From the NCBI GenBank assembly GCA_904397865.1, contig CAJFOS010000016.1, forward strand, positions 62,001 to 126,000: 64,000 nucleotides of DNA, in the 5' to 3' direction. This DNA is from Candidatus Allochristensenella caecavium. Lineage in GTDB: Bacteria > Bacillota > Clostridia > Christensenellales > QAND01. This document shows positions 54,705-64,000 of the stretch, piece after piece. Under the pieces are notes generated by a model. That model made no database searches. It was not told the origin of the DNA and worked only from the letters and a program-made list of their open reading frames with translations. The position numbers and the translations under genes were made by a program. Position 1 is the stretch's first letter. Every line of letters starts with the position of its first letter.

Positions 54705-55907
54705 TTGGCCAATCAAACAAAGCGAGTGATTACCAAACGCTTTTATTTAGTGCTTGCAATTCTGCTGGCCACCATTGCATTGGTTGCTGTTCTGTTGCTC
54801 AAAGGACCCTCGCGCGCCAAAATTGAAGATGGAAGCATCGCGGTAGAACGCGATGTAGATGTTGTCCTCGTACGCGACGAAAAAGTTTACAATGCCAATA
54901 ATTATGCTTCCGCGTCGTTCTTTGTATCCGAAGGGGAAAAGGTGTCGCAGGGCACATCCATCGCACAGGTATATAAATGGGGCTTTAATGAAAAGTTGTT
55001 GACCGACTTGATTGATGTCCAGCAAAAAATTCAAAATAAACAAGAAAATGAAATCTGGGCAGACACGGTCAACGCCGACCTCAATGATTACAACAGCAAA
55101 ATTTCCAACACCATCTCGGAAATCGCCCAGGTAATTCAGGGAAAGAGCGATGCGGACTTGGTCACCCTGGAACGCAAGCTTAAGGAACTGAGTGAACAAA
55201 AACAGACTTTTTTGCGTAAAAATGTGCAAGCCAATGATGAATTAAACGCTCTCTACGCACAGGAACAGCAGTACTTGGAACGGCTGGCCAATTGGCGGGA
55301 AGAGATTACGGCAGAAGACGCCGGTGTCATCAGCTTTTATCTGGATGGCTTGGAGACTCAGTTGACGCCCTATAATCTGGATACCTTGACGCGCAAGGAT
55401 ATCGAAAATGCAAAAAAAGGCGTGGTGACGAATACGACGTCGGCCGATAGCGCTACCAAGCCACTCTATCGGGTAATAAATAATTTTAAATGGTATTGTT
55501 TGATTATGGTGGACAGCGATAAGGCCATTGATGAATTGGTAGAAGGCGGCGAAGTGAAAATGACCTTCGAAGGTTATTATGACCGTCCATATACGGCCAA
55601 GGTGGCCAGCATTCGCGTGCCAGAGGATGGCGGAAAGCTCTATGTGCTGGAAATGAGCGAAGACGTAACTCCGCTGCTGAGTGTGCGTACCGCTGATGCA
55701 CATTTGCAGGTGGAATACACGGGCTGCAAGGTGCCGGAAAAGGCGCTCTTTACGCAGGATAATAAACAGTATGTCAAATTGGTTCAGGGCAATACGGCCA
55801 CTCTCGTGCCGGTGGAAGTATCCATTAAGACCAAGGATGCGGCAATCGTCACCAGCCAGGACCCGCAGATTACCCTGAAGGCAGGAATGGAATTACAACT
55901 GAGGTAG
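54705..55907 (+). CDS. HlyD-like envelope adaptor protein
   Basis: Protein of 400 residues. One transmembrane helix near 12-33 anchors it; then a barrel-sandwich segment (IAVERDVDVVLVRDEKVYNA...VSEGEKVSQGTSIAQVYK), a coiled coil near 100-200, and a second barrel-like part with an HlyD_3-type stretch (GEVKMTFEGYYDRPYTAKV). It looks like a membrane-fusion adaptor, yet no transporter or ATPase is adjacent. Position at the head of yggS-sepF-divIVA suggests a link to division or wall synthesis. The start is TTG 54705 after GATGGGGTG. Confidence 0.8.
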   Translation: MANQTKRVITKRFYLVLAILLATIALVAVLLLKGPSRAKIEDGSIAVERDVDVVLVRDEKVYNANNYASASFFVSEGEKVSQGTSIAQVYKWGFNEKLLTDLIDVQQKIQNKQENEIWADTVNADLNDYNSKISNTISEIAQVIQGKSDADLVTLERKLKELSEQKQTFLRKNVQANDELNALYAQEQQYLERLANWREEITAEDAGVISFYLDGLETQLTPYNLDTLTRKDIENAKKGVVTNTTSADSATKPLYRVINNFKWYCLIMVDSDKAIDELVEGGEVKMTFEGYYDRPYTAKVASIRVPEDGGKLYVLEMSEDVTPLLSVRTADAHLQVEYTGCKVPEKALFTQDNKQYVKLVQGNTATLVPVEVSIKTKDAAIVTSQDPQITLKAGMELQLR

Positions 55908-55916
55908 TGAGGAACC

Positions 55917-56606
55917 ATGCGGGAAGTGCTAGAGGCTGTCAGACAATCCATTGAGCAGGCCGCGTTGGGCAGCGGCCGTCGGTCAGAAGAAATTACACTG
56001 GTCGCAGTCAGCAAATTTGCAACATTGGAACAGGTGTATCAGGCCATTGCATGTGGACAGATGGATTTTGGTGAAAATCGGGCCGATAAACTGCTGGAAA
56101 AAACTGCCGTTATTTCCGATTCGGTGCGGTGGCATTTTATTGGACAATTGCAGACAAATAAGGTAAAATACATTATTGATAAAGTATCGATGGTGCAGTC
56201 GCTGGACCGTTTGTCCCTGGCTAAGGAATTGGACAAGCGTGCCGCCAAGGCAGGGCGCGTAGTGCCGGCGTTGCTGGAGGTGCGCTTGAATGACAATCCG
56301 GAGAGGGGTGGCGTTCCGCCGGAAGAGGTGGAACCGTTGCTGGAGCAGTGCGCTTCTTTTGCACATCTTCGCGTGCAGGGGTTGATGTGCGTTGCGCCGC
56401 TGGGGTGTGATGCAAAGACAACGGAGGACTGTTTTGAACGTGTTCGGTCTTTGTTTGAACATTTAAAGACAAGATGCCCGGATAATGCATCAATGCAGGT
56501 GCTGTCGATGGGGATGAGTCATGATTATGTAGCTGCCATTCGGCATGGTGCGACAATGGTGCGCATTGGTTCCGCCATTTTTGCACCGCAACAGGGGAAA
56601 AGTTGA
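55917..56606 (+). CDS. yggS: Pyridoxal-phosphate homeostasis protein YggS
   Basis: TIM-barrel PLP-binding protein of 229 residues of the alanine-racemase-like YggS/YlmE family. The PLP lysine is in LVAVSKF near residue 33, followed by FGENRADKL and WHFIGQLQTNK. It keeps vitamin B6 and amino-acid pools balanced, and in Bacillota it is usually next to sepF, as here. The ATG lies nine bases after the HlyD-like stop. Confidence 0.95.
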   Translation: MREVLEAVRQSIEQAALGSGRRSEEITLVAVSKFATLEQVYQAIACGQMDFGENRADKLLEKTAVISDSVRWHFIGQLQTNKVKYIIDKVSMVQSLDRLSLAKELDKRAAKAGRVVPALLEVRLNDNPERGGVPPEEVEPLLEQCASFAHLRVQGLMCVAPLGCDAKTTEDCFERVRSLFEHLKTRCPDNASMQVLSMGMSHDYVAAIRHGATMVRIGSAIFAPQQGKS

Positions 56607-56627
56607 AAAATTTGGAGGTTTTATTAC

Positions 56628-57263
56628 ATGGCGAAAAAGAAGATTTTTGGCAAGATGCTGGATCTGATTGGCCTGGAAGAAACGGATGCCAACGATGAAG
56701 ATACGTTTGATTATGATGACGATATGGGTTTGGATTTAGAAGGCGAAGACGAATTCACCTCCCGCCGGCGGATGGAAGAGGACGAATTTGACGATTTTGA
56801 GGACGAGCCTTCTTATTCCTTCAGCCGCAAGGATTCGATTGTTAAGAATCGCAGGGAGAAATCCGCTTCCCGTTCGCGTGAACGTGAGCTGGAACCGGAG
56901 TTTTCCCGTACAATTGAGCCGCGGGAAAACAAAGTCGTTGGGCTGGCACCCAATCCAAACAGTAAGATGAAAATGATTGTTTATCAGCCGATGACCTATG
57001 ACGATACACAGAATATCATTGATAATCTGAAAAATCGCAAACCCGTCATTGTCAACTTGGAAAGTTTGGAAATTGATACTGCTCAGCGTATTTTGGACTT
57101 CATGTCTGGTGCGGTTTATGCACTCAACGGCAATATCCACAAAATTTCCAAGGGGATTTTCATCCTCGTTCCCAACAATGTTGATATTGCCGGCAATATC
57201 CCGGATGAACTCAAAGGCAAAAGTTTTTATACCTTAGGCAGCAAACAACGCCGTGATTATTAA
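56628..57263 (+). CDS. sepF: Cell division protein SepF
   Basis: FtsZ-bundling protein of 211 residues. The first ~15 residues (KKKIFGKMLDLIGL) form the membrane-binding amphipathic helix; an acidic, then basic low-complexity linker spans about 20-115, longer than in B. subtilis SepF; the C-terminal SepF/DUF552 core (MIVYQPMTYDDTQNIIDNL...) follows. With the ftsA-like protein lacking ATP loops, SepF may carry much of the Z-ring tethering. GGAGG precedes the ATG. Confidence 0.94.
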   Translation: MAKKKIFGKMLDLIGLEETDANDEDTFDYDDDMGLDLEGEDEFTSRRRMEEDEFDDFEDEPSYSFSRKDSIVKNRREKSASRSRERELEPEFSRTIEPRENKVVGLAPNPNSKMKMIVYQPMTYDDTQNIIDNLKNRKPVIVNLESLEIDTAQRILDFMSGAVYALNGNIHKISKGIFILVPNNVDIAGNIPDELKGKSFYTLGSKQRRDY

Positions 57264-57284
57264 GAGAATAAGGGGAGAAAAAGC

Positions 57285-57989
57285 ATGCTGACTGCACAGG
57301 ATATTCATGAAAAAGATTTTGCACGCGGGCGTAAAGGCTATGACATGGATGAAGTAGACGCCTTTTTGGATGAGGTCGTCAATGATTTTGATTTGCTTAG
57401 CCGTGAAAATCAGGAGCTCAATGCCCGTATCGAAGCGCTGAATAAACAGATTGAATCGTATCGCGGGATGGAAAATTCCATGATGCATACGATGGTCACC
57501 GTGCACAAAGCCGCTGAGGACATCACGGATAAAGCCAAACGCGAAGCGGACGAGTTGTATACCAAAACGCGCCATGAAGCGGATGAAATGGTGGAACGCG
57601 CCCGTACGGAAAGCGAACAGATGCTTGCTGACGCGAAGGAAAAGGCGGAAGCAATTCTGCAAAGCAAACAGGATGAAATTCAGATGCATGAAAGCCGTTT
57701 GGTAGAATTGAAAAGCTTGCTGGCGGAATTTAAAAACGGCCTGCATACCTATACCAGCGAATTCCTCGAATTTGTCGACAAAGAAGAAGCCCCTGCGGAA
57801 GTAGATGCGCTCGAACAGAAGCTTCAGGCTGAGGAAGCGGCCGAAGTGGAACCGGCGAAGGAAGTTGAACCGGATTATGTGCAGGAATATGTGCGAGGCA
57901 TCCATGAAAGTCAGGCAGCGCTTCGTGAGGAAGATGTATATCGCCCGGTAGAAGTCGACGCAGAAGATGATGACCTTTATACGGAATAA
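57285..57989 (+). CDS. divIVA: DivIVA-domain protein
   Basis: Coiled-coil protein of 234 residues. The lipid-binding DivIVA N-terminus (MLTAQDIHEKDFARGRKGYD, residues 1-20, with DEVDAFLDEV following) is clear; a long coiled coil covers 35-160, and an acidic C-terminal tail follows. It marks negatively curved membrane at poles and septa. The yggT and ylmH genes that usually separate sepF and divIVA are absent. A terminator follows. Confidence 0.94.
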   Translation: MLTAQDIHEKDFARGRKGYDMDEVDAFLDEVVNDFDLLSRENQELNARIEALNKQIESYRGMENSMMHTMVTVHKAAEDITDKAKREADELYTKTRHEADEMVERARTESEQMLADAKEKAEAILQSKQDEIQMHESRLVELKSLLAEFKNGLHTYTSEFLEFVDKEEAPAEVDALEQKLQAEEAAEVEPAKEVEPDYVQEYVRGIHESQAALREEDVYRPVEVDAEDDDLYTE

Positions 57990-58001
57990 AGCTGAATAGA
58001 T

Positions 58002-58034
58002 AAAAAAAGGACCCGTAACCCGGGTTCTTTTTTT
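58002..58034 (+). terminator. Terminator after divIVA
   Basis: GGACCCG pairs with CGGGTTC (one G-U) around TAAC, flanked by seven A and seven T residues, so it may work in both directions. Confidence 0.88.
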
Positions 58035-58116
58035 ATCCTGTGTCCGCTTCCATGTTGCGCCTGTATAGCGATACTGCGATTGGCATATCCTACCTTGAAA
58101 GGGGGGATGCCCGTTG

Positions 58117-58455
58117 ATGTACCATGACCCGCCTCCACGCCATAAAAAGGAGTCGAACGAAGACGCGCCGCCGGTAACAAACGCCATGCTCAAACAAACG
58201 CTGGATGAACTCAATGAAACGCTGCAGCGGCTGTGCATTGCGCTGGGCATTCCCGAATCCTATACGCGCAAGAAAATGCTGCGCCGTAGTTTGCTTGCGG
58301 GCATCGCACGCGGCCTTGGTTCGGCCATTGGTTTTACCATCTTGGGCGCTATTCTTATCAGCTTATTAGCCTACCTAGCGAATAAAAACCTGCCTATCAT
58401 TGGGGAGTTTCTAGCGCGCTTGATGCAGATGATTCAAGTCTATACGCCCAAATAA
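58117..58455 (+). CDS. Small membrane protein (DUF5665-like)
   Basis: Protein of 112 residues. A hydrophilic N-terminal half with a short helix (TLDELNETLQRLCIALG) precedes a Gly- and Arg-rich segment (RRSLLAGIARGLGSAIGFTI) and one or two membrane helices near 65-95. This matches the small DUF5665-type membrane proteins of Clostridia, whose role is unknown. A run of six G residues upstream is the ribosome binding site; an in-frame TTG at 58114 is the alternative start. Confidence 0.72.
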   Translation: MYHDPPPRHKKESNEDAPPVTNAMLKQTLDELNETLQRLCIALGIPESYTRKKMLRRSLLAGIARGLGSAIGFTILGAILISLLAYLANKNLPIIGEFLARLMQMIQVYTPK

Positions 58456-58484
58456 AACCGTCTCTTTCCGCATCTCCTCTGTTC

Positions 58485-58494
58485 ATGGTATAAT
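58485..58494 (+). promoter_or_regulatory. Extended -10 promoter for lspA-rluD
   Basis: ATGGTATAAT, a TGN-extended perfect -10, 26 bases before the lspA ATG. The -35 is weak (TTTCCG at 58465). Confidence 0.65.
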
Positions 58495-58520
58495 AACGCC
58501 GTTAAGAATGGAGGAAGAAA

Positions 58521-58992
58521 ATGCTGGAAGCCATCATTGCGATTGCAGCCGTTGTGTTGGACCGTTTGAGCAAAATGTGGGCCGTCGGTTCGCTTAGCCA
58601 TATGCCCGGACAGCACATGGATGTCCTGCCAGGCGTGTTTGAATTCCGCTATGTGCAAAACGAAGGAATGGCGTTCTCCCTTCTGGAAGGGAAGACCTGG
58701 CTGTTTATTGTGATTACTGTTCTCATTGTTGCCTGTCTATTGGGATATCTGGTCAAATATCGCGCGGTCGAATCAGTGTGGACACGCATTGCCATCGCCA
58801 GCATTATTGGCGGTGCTCTTGGCAATCTGATAGACCGCCTGCTCTATGGCTATGTAATTGATTTTATTAATCCTACCTTTATGCGTTTTGCCGTGTTTAA
58901 TGTAGCGGATATCTTTGTGACCTGTGGGGCCATTCTCTTCATATTCGCGCTGTTGATTCTGCCACAGTTTTACAGGAAAAAGGAACGTGCCC

Positions 58993-59000
<8 letters not shown>
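58521..59000 (+). CDS. lspA: Lipoprotein signal peptidase LspA
   Basis: Membrane aspartyl protease of 159 residues that cleaves prolipoprotein signal peptides. Four membrane helices are visible; the conserved blocks DRLSKMW, FRYVQNEGMAFS, GGALGNLIDRL and FNVADIFV are present with the expected catalytic aspartates at Asp114 and Asp130. AATGGAGGAAG precedes the ATG. Its end overlaps rluD by eight bases, the usual lspA-rluD-pyr order in Bacillota. Confidence 0.96.
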
Positions 59001-60628
<1,628 letters not shown>

Positions 60629-60631
60629 GCA

Positions 60632-61555
60632 ATGAAACGCAAACATCTTTTAGGGCTTCACGGCGTTTCACGTGAAGAGATTGAAAAGATTCTCAATCAG
60701 GCTGCTTTCATGAAAAAAGTGATTGTCAGCGACCATAAACGCATTCCTACCTTACAAGGAAAGAGCGTAGTTACGCTTTTCTATGAAAATAGTACGCGCA
60801 CACGGATGAGTTTTGAACTCGCTTCTAAATACATGGGCGCAGCCAGCGCCAATATGTCGGCCTCCGCCAGTAGCGTTGCCAAAGGAGAAACGCTGGTGGA
60901 TACCGGTGCGACGTTGGATATGATGGGCGTGGATGTTATCATTATGCGCCATCCCATGTCCGGCGCTCCGCATCTGTTGTCCCAACACGTCAACGCAAGC
61001 GTTGTTAACGCCGGCGACGGCATGAACGAACATCCTACGCAGGCGCTTTTGGATATGTATACCATCAGGGAAAAACGCGGTGGGCTCGACGGCATGAAAA
61101 TCGCCATTATCGGTGATGTTTTGCACTCGCGTGTGGCGCGCAGCAATGCATATGGCATGAAAACAATGGGGGCAGACCTATATTTTGCCGGCCCGTCGAC
61201 ATTGATGCCTCCTGGGTTTGACCATCTAGGCGTTCACGTCGGAAATGACGTGCGTGCTGCGGTAGAAAACGCCGATGTGGTCATGGGCCTGCGCATCCAG
61301 CGGGAACGCCAGAAGGCTGGGCTATTTCCTTCCGTACGGGAATACGCCCATTTCTTTGGTATTGATATGAACGTCCTTAAATTGGCCAAAAAGGACGCTT
61401 TGGTCATGCATCCCGGCCCGGTTAACCGCGGTGTGGAACTTTCCAGCTTCACGGCGGATTGTGAACAAAGCGTTATTCGTGAACAGGTGCAAAACGGTGT
61501 GGCCATTCGTATGGCCGTGCTGGACATGCTCACCCGAAAGGAGCAAACACGATGA
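60632..61555 (+). CDS. pyrB: Aspartate carbamoyltransferase catalytic subunit
   Basis: Enzyme of 307 residues making carbamoyl aspartate, the second step of UMP synthesis. The carbamoyl-phosphate motif STRTRMSFE lies near 53 and the HPTQALLDMYTI block near 131. No pyrI regulatory chain follows, as is usual in Bacillota. It overlaps pyrC by four bases; carA and carB, which supply carbamoyl phosphate, are not in the window. Confidence 0.97.
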   Translation: MKRKHLLGLHGVSREEIEKILNQAAFMKKVIVSDHKRIPTLQGKSVVTLFYENSTRTRMSFELASKYMGAASANMSASASSVAKGETLVDTGATLDMMGVDVIIMRHPMSGAPHLLSQHVNASVVNAGDGMNEHPTQALLDMYTIREKRGGLDGMKIAIIGDVLHSRVARSNAYGMKTMGADLYFAGPSTLMPPGFDHLGVHVGNDVRAAVENADVVMGLRIQRERQKAGLFPSVREYAHFFGIDMNVLKLAKKDALVMHPGPVNRGVELSSFTADCEQSVIREQVQNGVAIRMAVLDMLTRKEQTR

Positions 61556-62838
61556 AAACAATTATTCGAGGAGGCGAAGTCGTCAATCCCGGCGGCTTAC
61601 AAGGAAAGCTGGACCTCCTCATCGAACATGGCAGGATTGTGCAAATGGAAGAACATCTGGATACAACGGCCGATGAAGTGGTGGACGCAACCGGCCGCTA
61701 TATCTTCCCAGGCTTGGTGGATATCCATTGCCACTTGCGCGAACCGGGTTATGAATATAAAGAAACGATTGCCTCCGGCGCCCGCGCAGCTGTGGCCGGT
61801 GGCTTCACGTCCATCTGTTGCATGCCCAATACCGACCCCGTCATCGATGATGAAGCGGGGGTGCAATATATTGTACAGCGCGCCCGGGATGCCGCATACG
61901 CCAAGGTATATCCAATCGCAGCGATTACCAAAGGCTTGCAGGGAAAAGAGCTTACGGAAATGGGGTTCCTGCTGCAGGCAGGAGCGGTGGCCTTCAGTGA
62001 TGATGGCCGCCCGGTTGAAAGCGCCCGTGTGATGCGCAATGCAATGTTGTACGCTAAGAATTTTGACGCTTTACTCTGCTCACATTGTGAGGAACTTTCA
62101 CTGGTCAATGGGGGCGTGATGAATGAAGGGGAAGCCAGTACGCGCGTAGGGCTGCGCGGCAATACGCGTGCCGCGGAAGAAGTGATGCTTTCACGCGAAA
62201 TTCTGCTGGCGGAATCCATGGATGGTCGAATTCATATCTGCCATGTTTCGACCCGTCAGGGATTTGAGATGGTTCGGCAAGCGAAAAAACGGGGCGTGCG
62301 CGTCACATGCGAAACCTGTCCGCATTATTTTTCGCTTACCGATGAAGCATGCACTACCTTTGATACCAATACCAAAATCAATCCGCCGCTGCGTACCGAG
62401 GATGACCGGCAGGCGGCGATTGAAGCATTGGCAGACGGAACCTGCGATGCCATTGCGACGGACCATGCGCCGCATCATATCGATGATAAACAAGTGGAAT
62501 TTGACCTTGCGGCTAACGGCGCCAGCGGGTTGGAGACGGCCCTTTCGCTGGGCTATATGCACCTGGTGCAGACAAAACGGCTTTCCTTGGGCCAGCTAGT
62601 GGACCATATGAGTGCGATACCTGCCCGTATCATGGGCTTGGACGCAGGTATTTTACAGCCTGGCGGACATGCGGATATCACTGTGTTTGACCCGTCGCAA
62701 ACTTGGACTGTAGAGGCGGACAAGCTCTATACCAAAGGAAAAAATACGCCTTGGCTGGGGCAGACCCTGCAAGGGAAAGTCACCGATGTGTGGGTGGATG
62801 GGCGGCCGGTGCTGCGCCATGCGGCCATCGTAGAATAA
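61552..62838 (+). CDS. pyrC: Dihydroorotase
   Basis: Metal-dependent amidohydrolase of 428 residues cyclising carbamoyl aspartate. The metal site HCHLREPG near 60, a GGFTSICCMPNT segment and the ATDHAPHH block near 302 are present, typical of class I (PyrC type of Bacillota). ATGA overlap with pyrB. Confidence 0.96.
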   Translation: MKTIIRGGEVVNPGGLQGKLDLLIEHGRIVQMEEHLDTTADEVVDATGRYIFPGLVDIHCHLREPGYEYKETIASGARAAVAGGFTSICCMPNTDPVIDDEAGVQYIVQRARDAAYAKVYPIAAITKGLQGKELTEMGFLLQAGAVAFSDDGRPVESARVMRNAMLYAKNFDALLCSHCEELSLVNGGVMNEGEASTRVGLRGNTRAAEEVMLSREILLAESMDGRIHICHVSTRQGFEMVRQAKKRGVRVTCETCPHYFSLTDEACTTFDTNTKINPPLRTEDDRQAAIEALADGTCDAIATDHAPHHIDDKQVEFDLAANGASGLETALSLGYMHLVQTKRLSLGQLVDHMSAIPARIMGLDAGILQPGGHADITVFDPSQTWTVEADKLYTKGKNTPWLGQTLQGKVTDVWVDGRPVLRHAAIVE

Positions 62839-62850
62839 GGAGAGAATGAG

Positions 62851-63777
62851 ATGATGATTGACCGTTTGTTTGAAGCCGTAATCCAGAAACGCAATCCTTC
62901 CGTGCTGGGGTTGGATACCCGCCTGGAATATTTACCGCAGGAGCTGCAAAGCCAGTTTGATGCCAAAGCCCCGTTTGAAAGTGCGGCAGAGTTAATCCGC
63001 ACGTTCAACTACGCACTTATCGACGCCACTGCTGATATTGTCCCCGCTGTCAAGCTGCAGTCGGCCTATTATGAAATGTACGGCCCACAGGGCGTGCAGG
63101 CGTTTTTAGATACGGCGCGCTATGCCAAACAAAAAGGCATGCTTGTCATGGCAGACTGTAAGCGAAACGATATCGGTTCGACCGCACAAGCCTACGCCAT
63201 GGCGTATCTTTCCAGTACGCCCTTTCCAGACGGCATTGCACGCAGTGCCTTTGATATGGATTTTTTGACCGTCTCTCCCTACCTGGGGGTTGATGGAGTG
63301 CAACCGTTTGTGCAAGCTTGTGAGCAAGCCGGCAAAGGCATCTTTGTTCTCGTCAAAACCAGCAATCCTTCTTCTGGTCAGTTGCAGGATATCGTCGCCC
63401 AGGGCAAGACCGTTTATACCCATATGGCCGGGCTGGTTGCCCAATGGGGACAGACGCAGATTGGGCGCTATGGATATTCTTCCATCGGTGCGGTTGTTGG
63501 CGCCACCTACCCGGCCCAGGGGGCGGAGCTGCGTGCCGCATTTGCATCGGTTCCATTTCTGGTGCCAGGCTATGGCGCGCAGGGCGGAAAGAGTGACGAT
63601 TTAGCGCTTACCTTTGATGAAAGAGGCCTTGGGGCCGTAGTCAATGCTTCGCGCAGTTTGATGTGCGCGCATCAGAAAAGTGACGCGCCCTATGCGCAGG
63701 CCGCCCGGGAAGAGGCCCTCCGTATGCGTGATGACTTGTTGGGTGCGCTGGCCAAAGCCAACCGCCTTTCGTACTAA
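62851..63777 (+). CDS. pyrF: Orotidine 5'-phosphate decarboxylase (subfamily 2)
   Basis: TIM-barrel enzyme of 308 residues for the last step of UMP synthesis. The catalytic Lys/Asp cluster is in MADCKRNDIGSTA near 91; the extra length over the ~240-residue class 1 enzymes and the VGATYPAQGAELR segment mark the longer subfamily 2. Adjacent ATG codons at 62851 and 62854 could both serve as start; AAGGAGAG precedes them. Confidence 0.95.
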   Translation: MMIDRLFEAVIQKRNPSVLGLDTRLEYLPQELQSQFDAKAPFESAAELIRTFNYALIDATADIVPAVKLQSAYYEMYGPQGVQAFLDTARYAKQKGMLVMADCKRNDIGSTAQAYAMAYLSSTPFPDGIARSAFDMDFLTVSPYLGVDGVQPFVQACEQAGKGIFVLVKTSNPSSGQLQDIVAQGKTVYTHMAGLVAQWGQTQIGRYGYSSIGAVVGATYPAQGAELRAAFASVPFLVPGYGAQGGKSDDLALTFDERGLGAVVNASRSLMCAHQKSDAPYAQAAREEALRMRDDLLGALAKANRLSY

Positions 63778-63797
63778 AGGAAAGGAGATTGAATATC

Positions 63798-64000
63798 ATG
63801 CCTTGTGATATAATCTGTCCGGTTTTAAAAAATGAACGCATTGCAGACGATATCATGCTTCTTTGGTTGGACGTGGATGCAGGGAAAAAGGATGAATACC
63901 AACCAGGACGCTTTGTCCATATGAAAATCCCCAATCGGCCGGATTTGATTTTACGCCGCCCCATCAGCATCAACGGCTACGACAATGTCGTAGGCCGCCT
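63798..64000 (+). CDS. pyrK: Dihydroorotate dehydrogenase electron-transfer subunit PyrK (partial)
   Basis: The first 67 codons of a gene that runs off the window. ATG 63798 follows AAAGGAG. The GRFVHMKIPNRPDLILRRPISI stretch (visible near residues 42-63) is the FAD-binding beginning of PyrK, the iron-sulfur flavoprotein that passes electrons from PyrDB to NAD+. pyrD would be expected next, outside the window. Confidence 0.9.
   Translation, partial: MPCDIICPVLKNERIADDIMLLWLDVDAGKKDEYQPGRFVHMKIPNRPDLILRRPISINGYDNVVGR

Noticed and set aside
58084-58092. CATATCCTA as a sporulation -10 before the DUF5665-like gene
   Set aside because: The CATANNNTA pattern fits, but no -35 of any sporulation sigma lies at the right distance; such short matches occur by chance.
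57234-58250. 338-residue minus-strand frame over divIVA and the DUF5665-like gene
   Set aside because: It crosses a strong terminator and two + strand genes, and its translation is Phe/Arg/His-rich without motifs.
63975-63993. CTACGAC-AAT-GTCGTAG palindrome in pyrK
   Set aside because: It is inside conserved coding sequence near the FAD-binding motif, has no T tract and no second copy; chance is the simplest reading.

Overview
The window is a collinear stretch of a low-to-moderate GC, Gram-positive, endospore-forming bacterium, most likely a member of the Clostridia (Bacillota). The evidence is the gene order clpP-clpX-lon-ysxC, a dcw cluster followed by spoIIGA-sigE-sigG, a DAP-type MurE, PASTA-domain penicillin-binding protein and kinase, and the remA-gmk-rpoZ-coaBC-priA-def-fmt-rsmB-rlmN-stp-prkC-rsgA-rpe-thiN block. 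Every gene but two reads on the + strand. I cannot name the genus. No rRNA, tRNA, IS element, prophage or CRISPR array is visible.

Layout. 1-5044: C-terminal tail of a trigger-factor-like protein, then ClpP, ClpX, Lon and the ribosome-assembly GTPase YsxC (protein quality control). 5041-6292: a zinc-ribbon protein with a very acidic tail and a metallophosphoesterase, closed by a terminator. 6293-6625: the one long gene-free stretch; it holds several 10-bp-phased AGTGG (MraZ-box-like) repeat groups on both strands, an internal terminator and the main dcw promoter. 6626-20148: mraZ, rsmH, ftsL-like, a PASTA class B PBP, murE, mraY, murD, ftsW, murA, divIB, a highly divergent ftsA and ftsZ (cell wall precursor synthesis and divisome); murF, murG, murB and murC are not here. 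20316-21666: the only minus-strand genes, a tocopherol-cyclase-like protein and a YjbR/MmcQ protein, inserted between ftsZ and spoIIGA.

21838-24613: mother-cell and forespore sigma factors (SpoIIGA protease, pro-SigE, SigG) and a YlmC/YmxH sporulation protein. 24700-28486: NrdR, a laccase-domain nucleosidase and a PhoP/PhoR-type two-component pair. 28604-33678: a membrane protein of unknown function, a DUF512 radical-SAM protein, Der, PlsY, a tandem-OB SSB-like protein and YerC. 33759-38959: PcrA helicase, DNA ligase LigA and an AIR-synthase-like protein. 38993-42176 and 42228-54598: YicC, RemA, guanylate kinase, RNA polymerase omega, CoaBC, then PriA and a long, tightly overlapping translation, rRNA-modification and Ser/Thr-kinase operon, ending in ThiN, a glycerophosphodiesterase and an MFS transporter. 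54705-57989: a HlyD-like envelope protein with YggS, SepF and DivIVA. 58117-64000: a small membrane protein, LspA, an RluD-type pseudouridine synthase and the pyrimidine operon pyrR-B-C-F-K (pyrK cut by the window end), preceded by a complete PyrR-type attenuator.

The most interesting signals are the extended MraZ-box array with its internal terminator, the FtsA homologue that has lost recognisable ATP-binding loops, the inserted minus-strand pair with a palindromic operator over its promoter, a 13-bp sporulation-promoter-like element shared by murA and ylmC, and a hairpin abutting the sigG ribosome binding site. All functions come from reading motifs and synteny; no database search was run.
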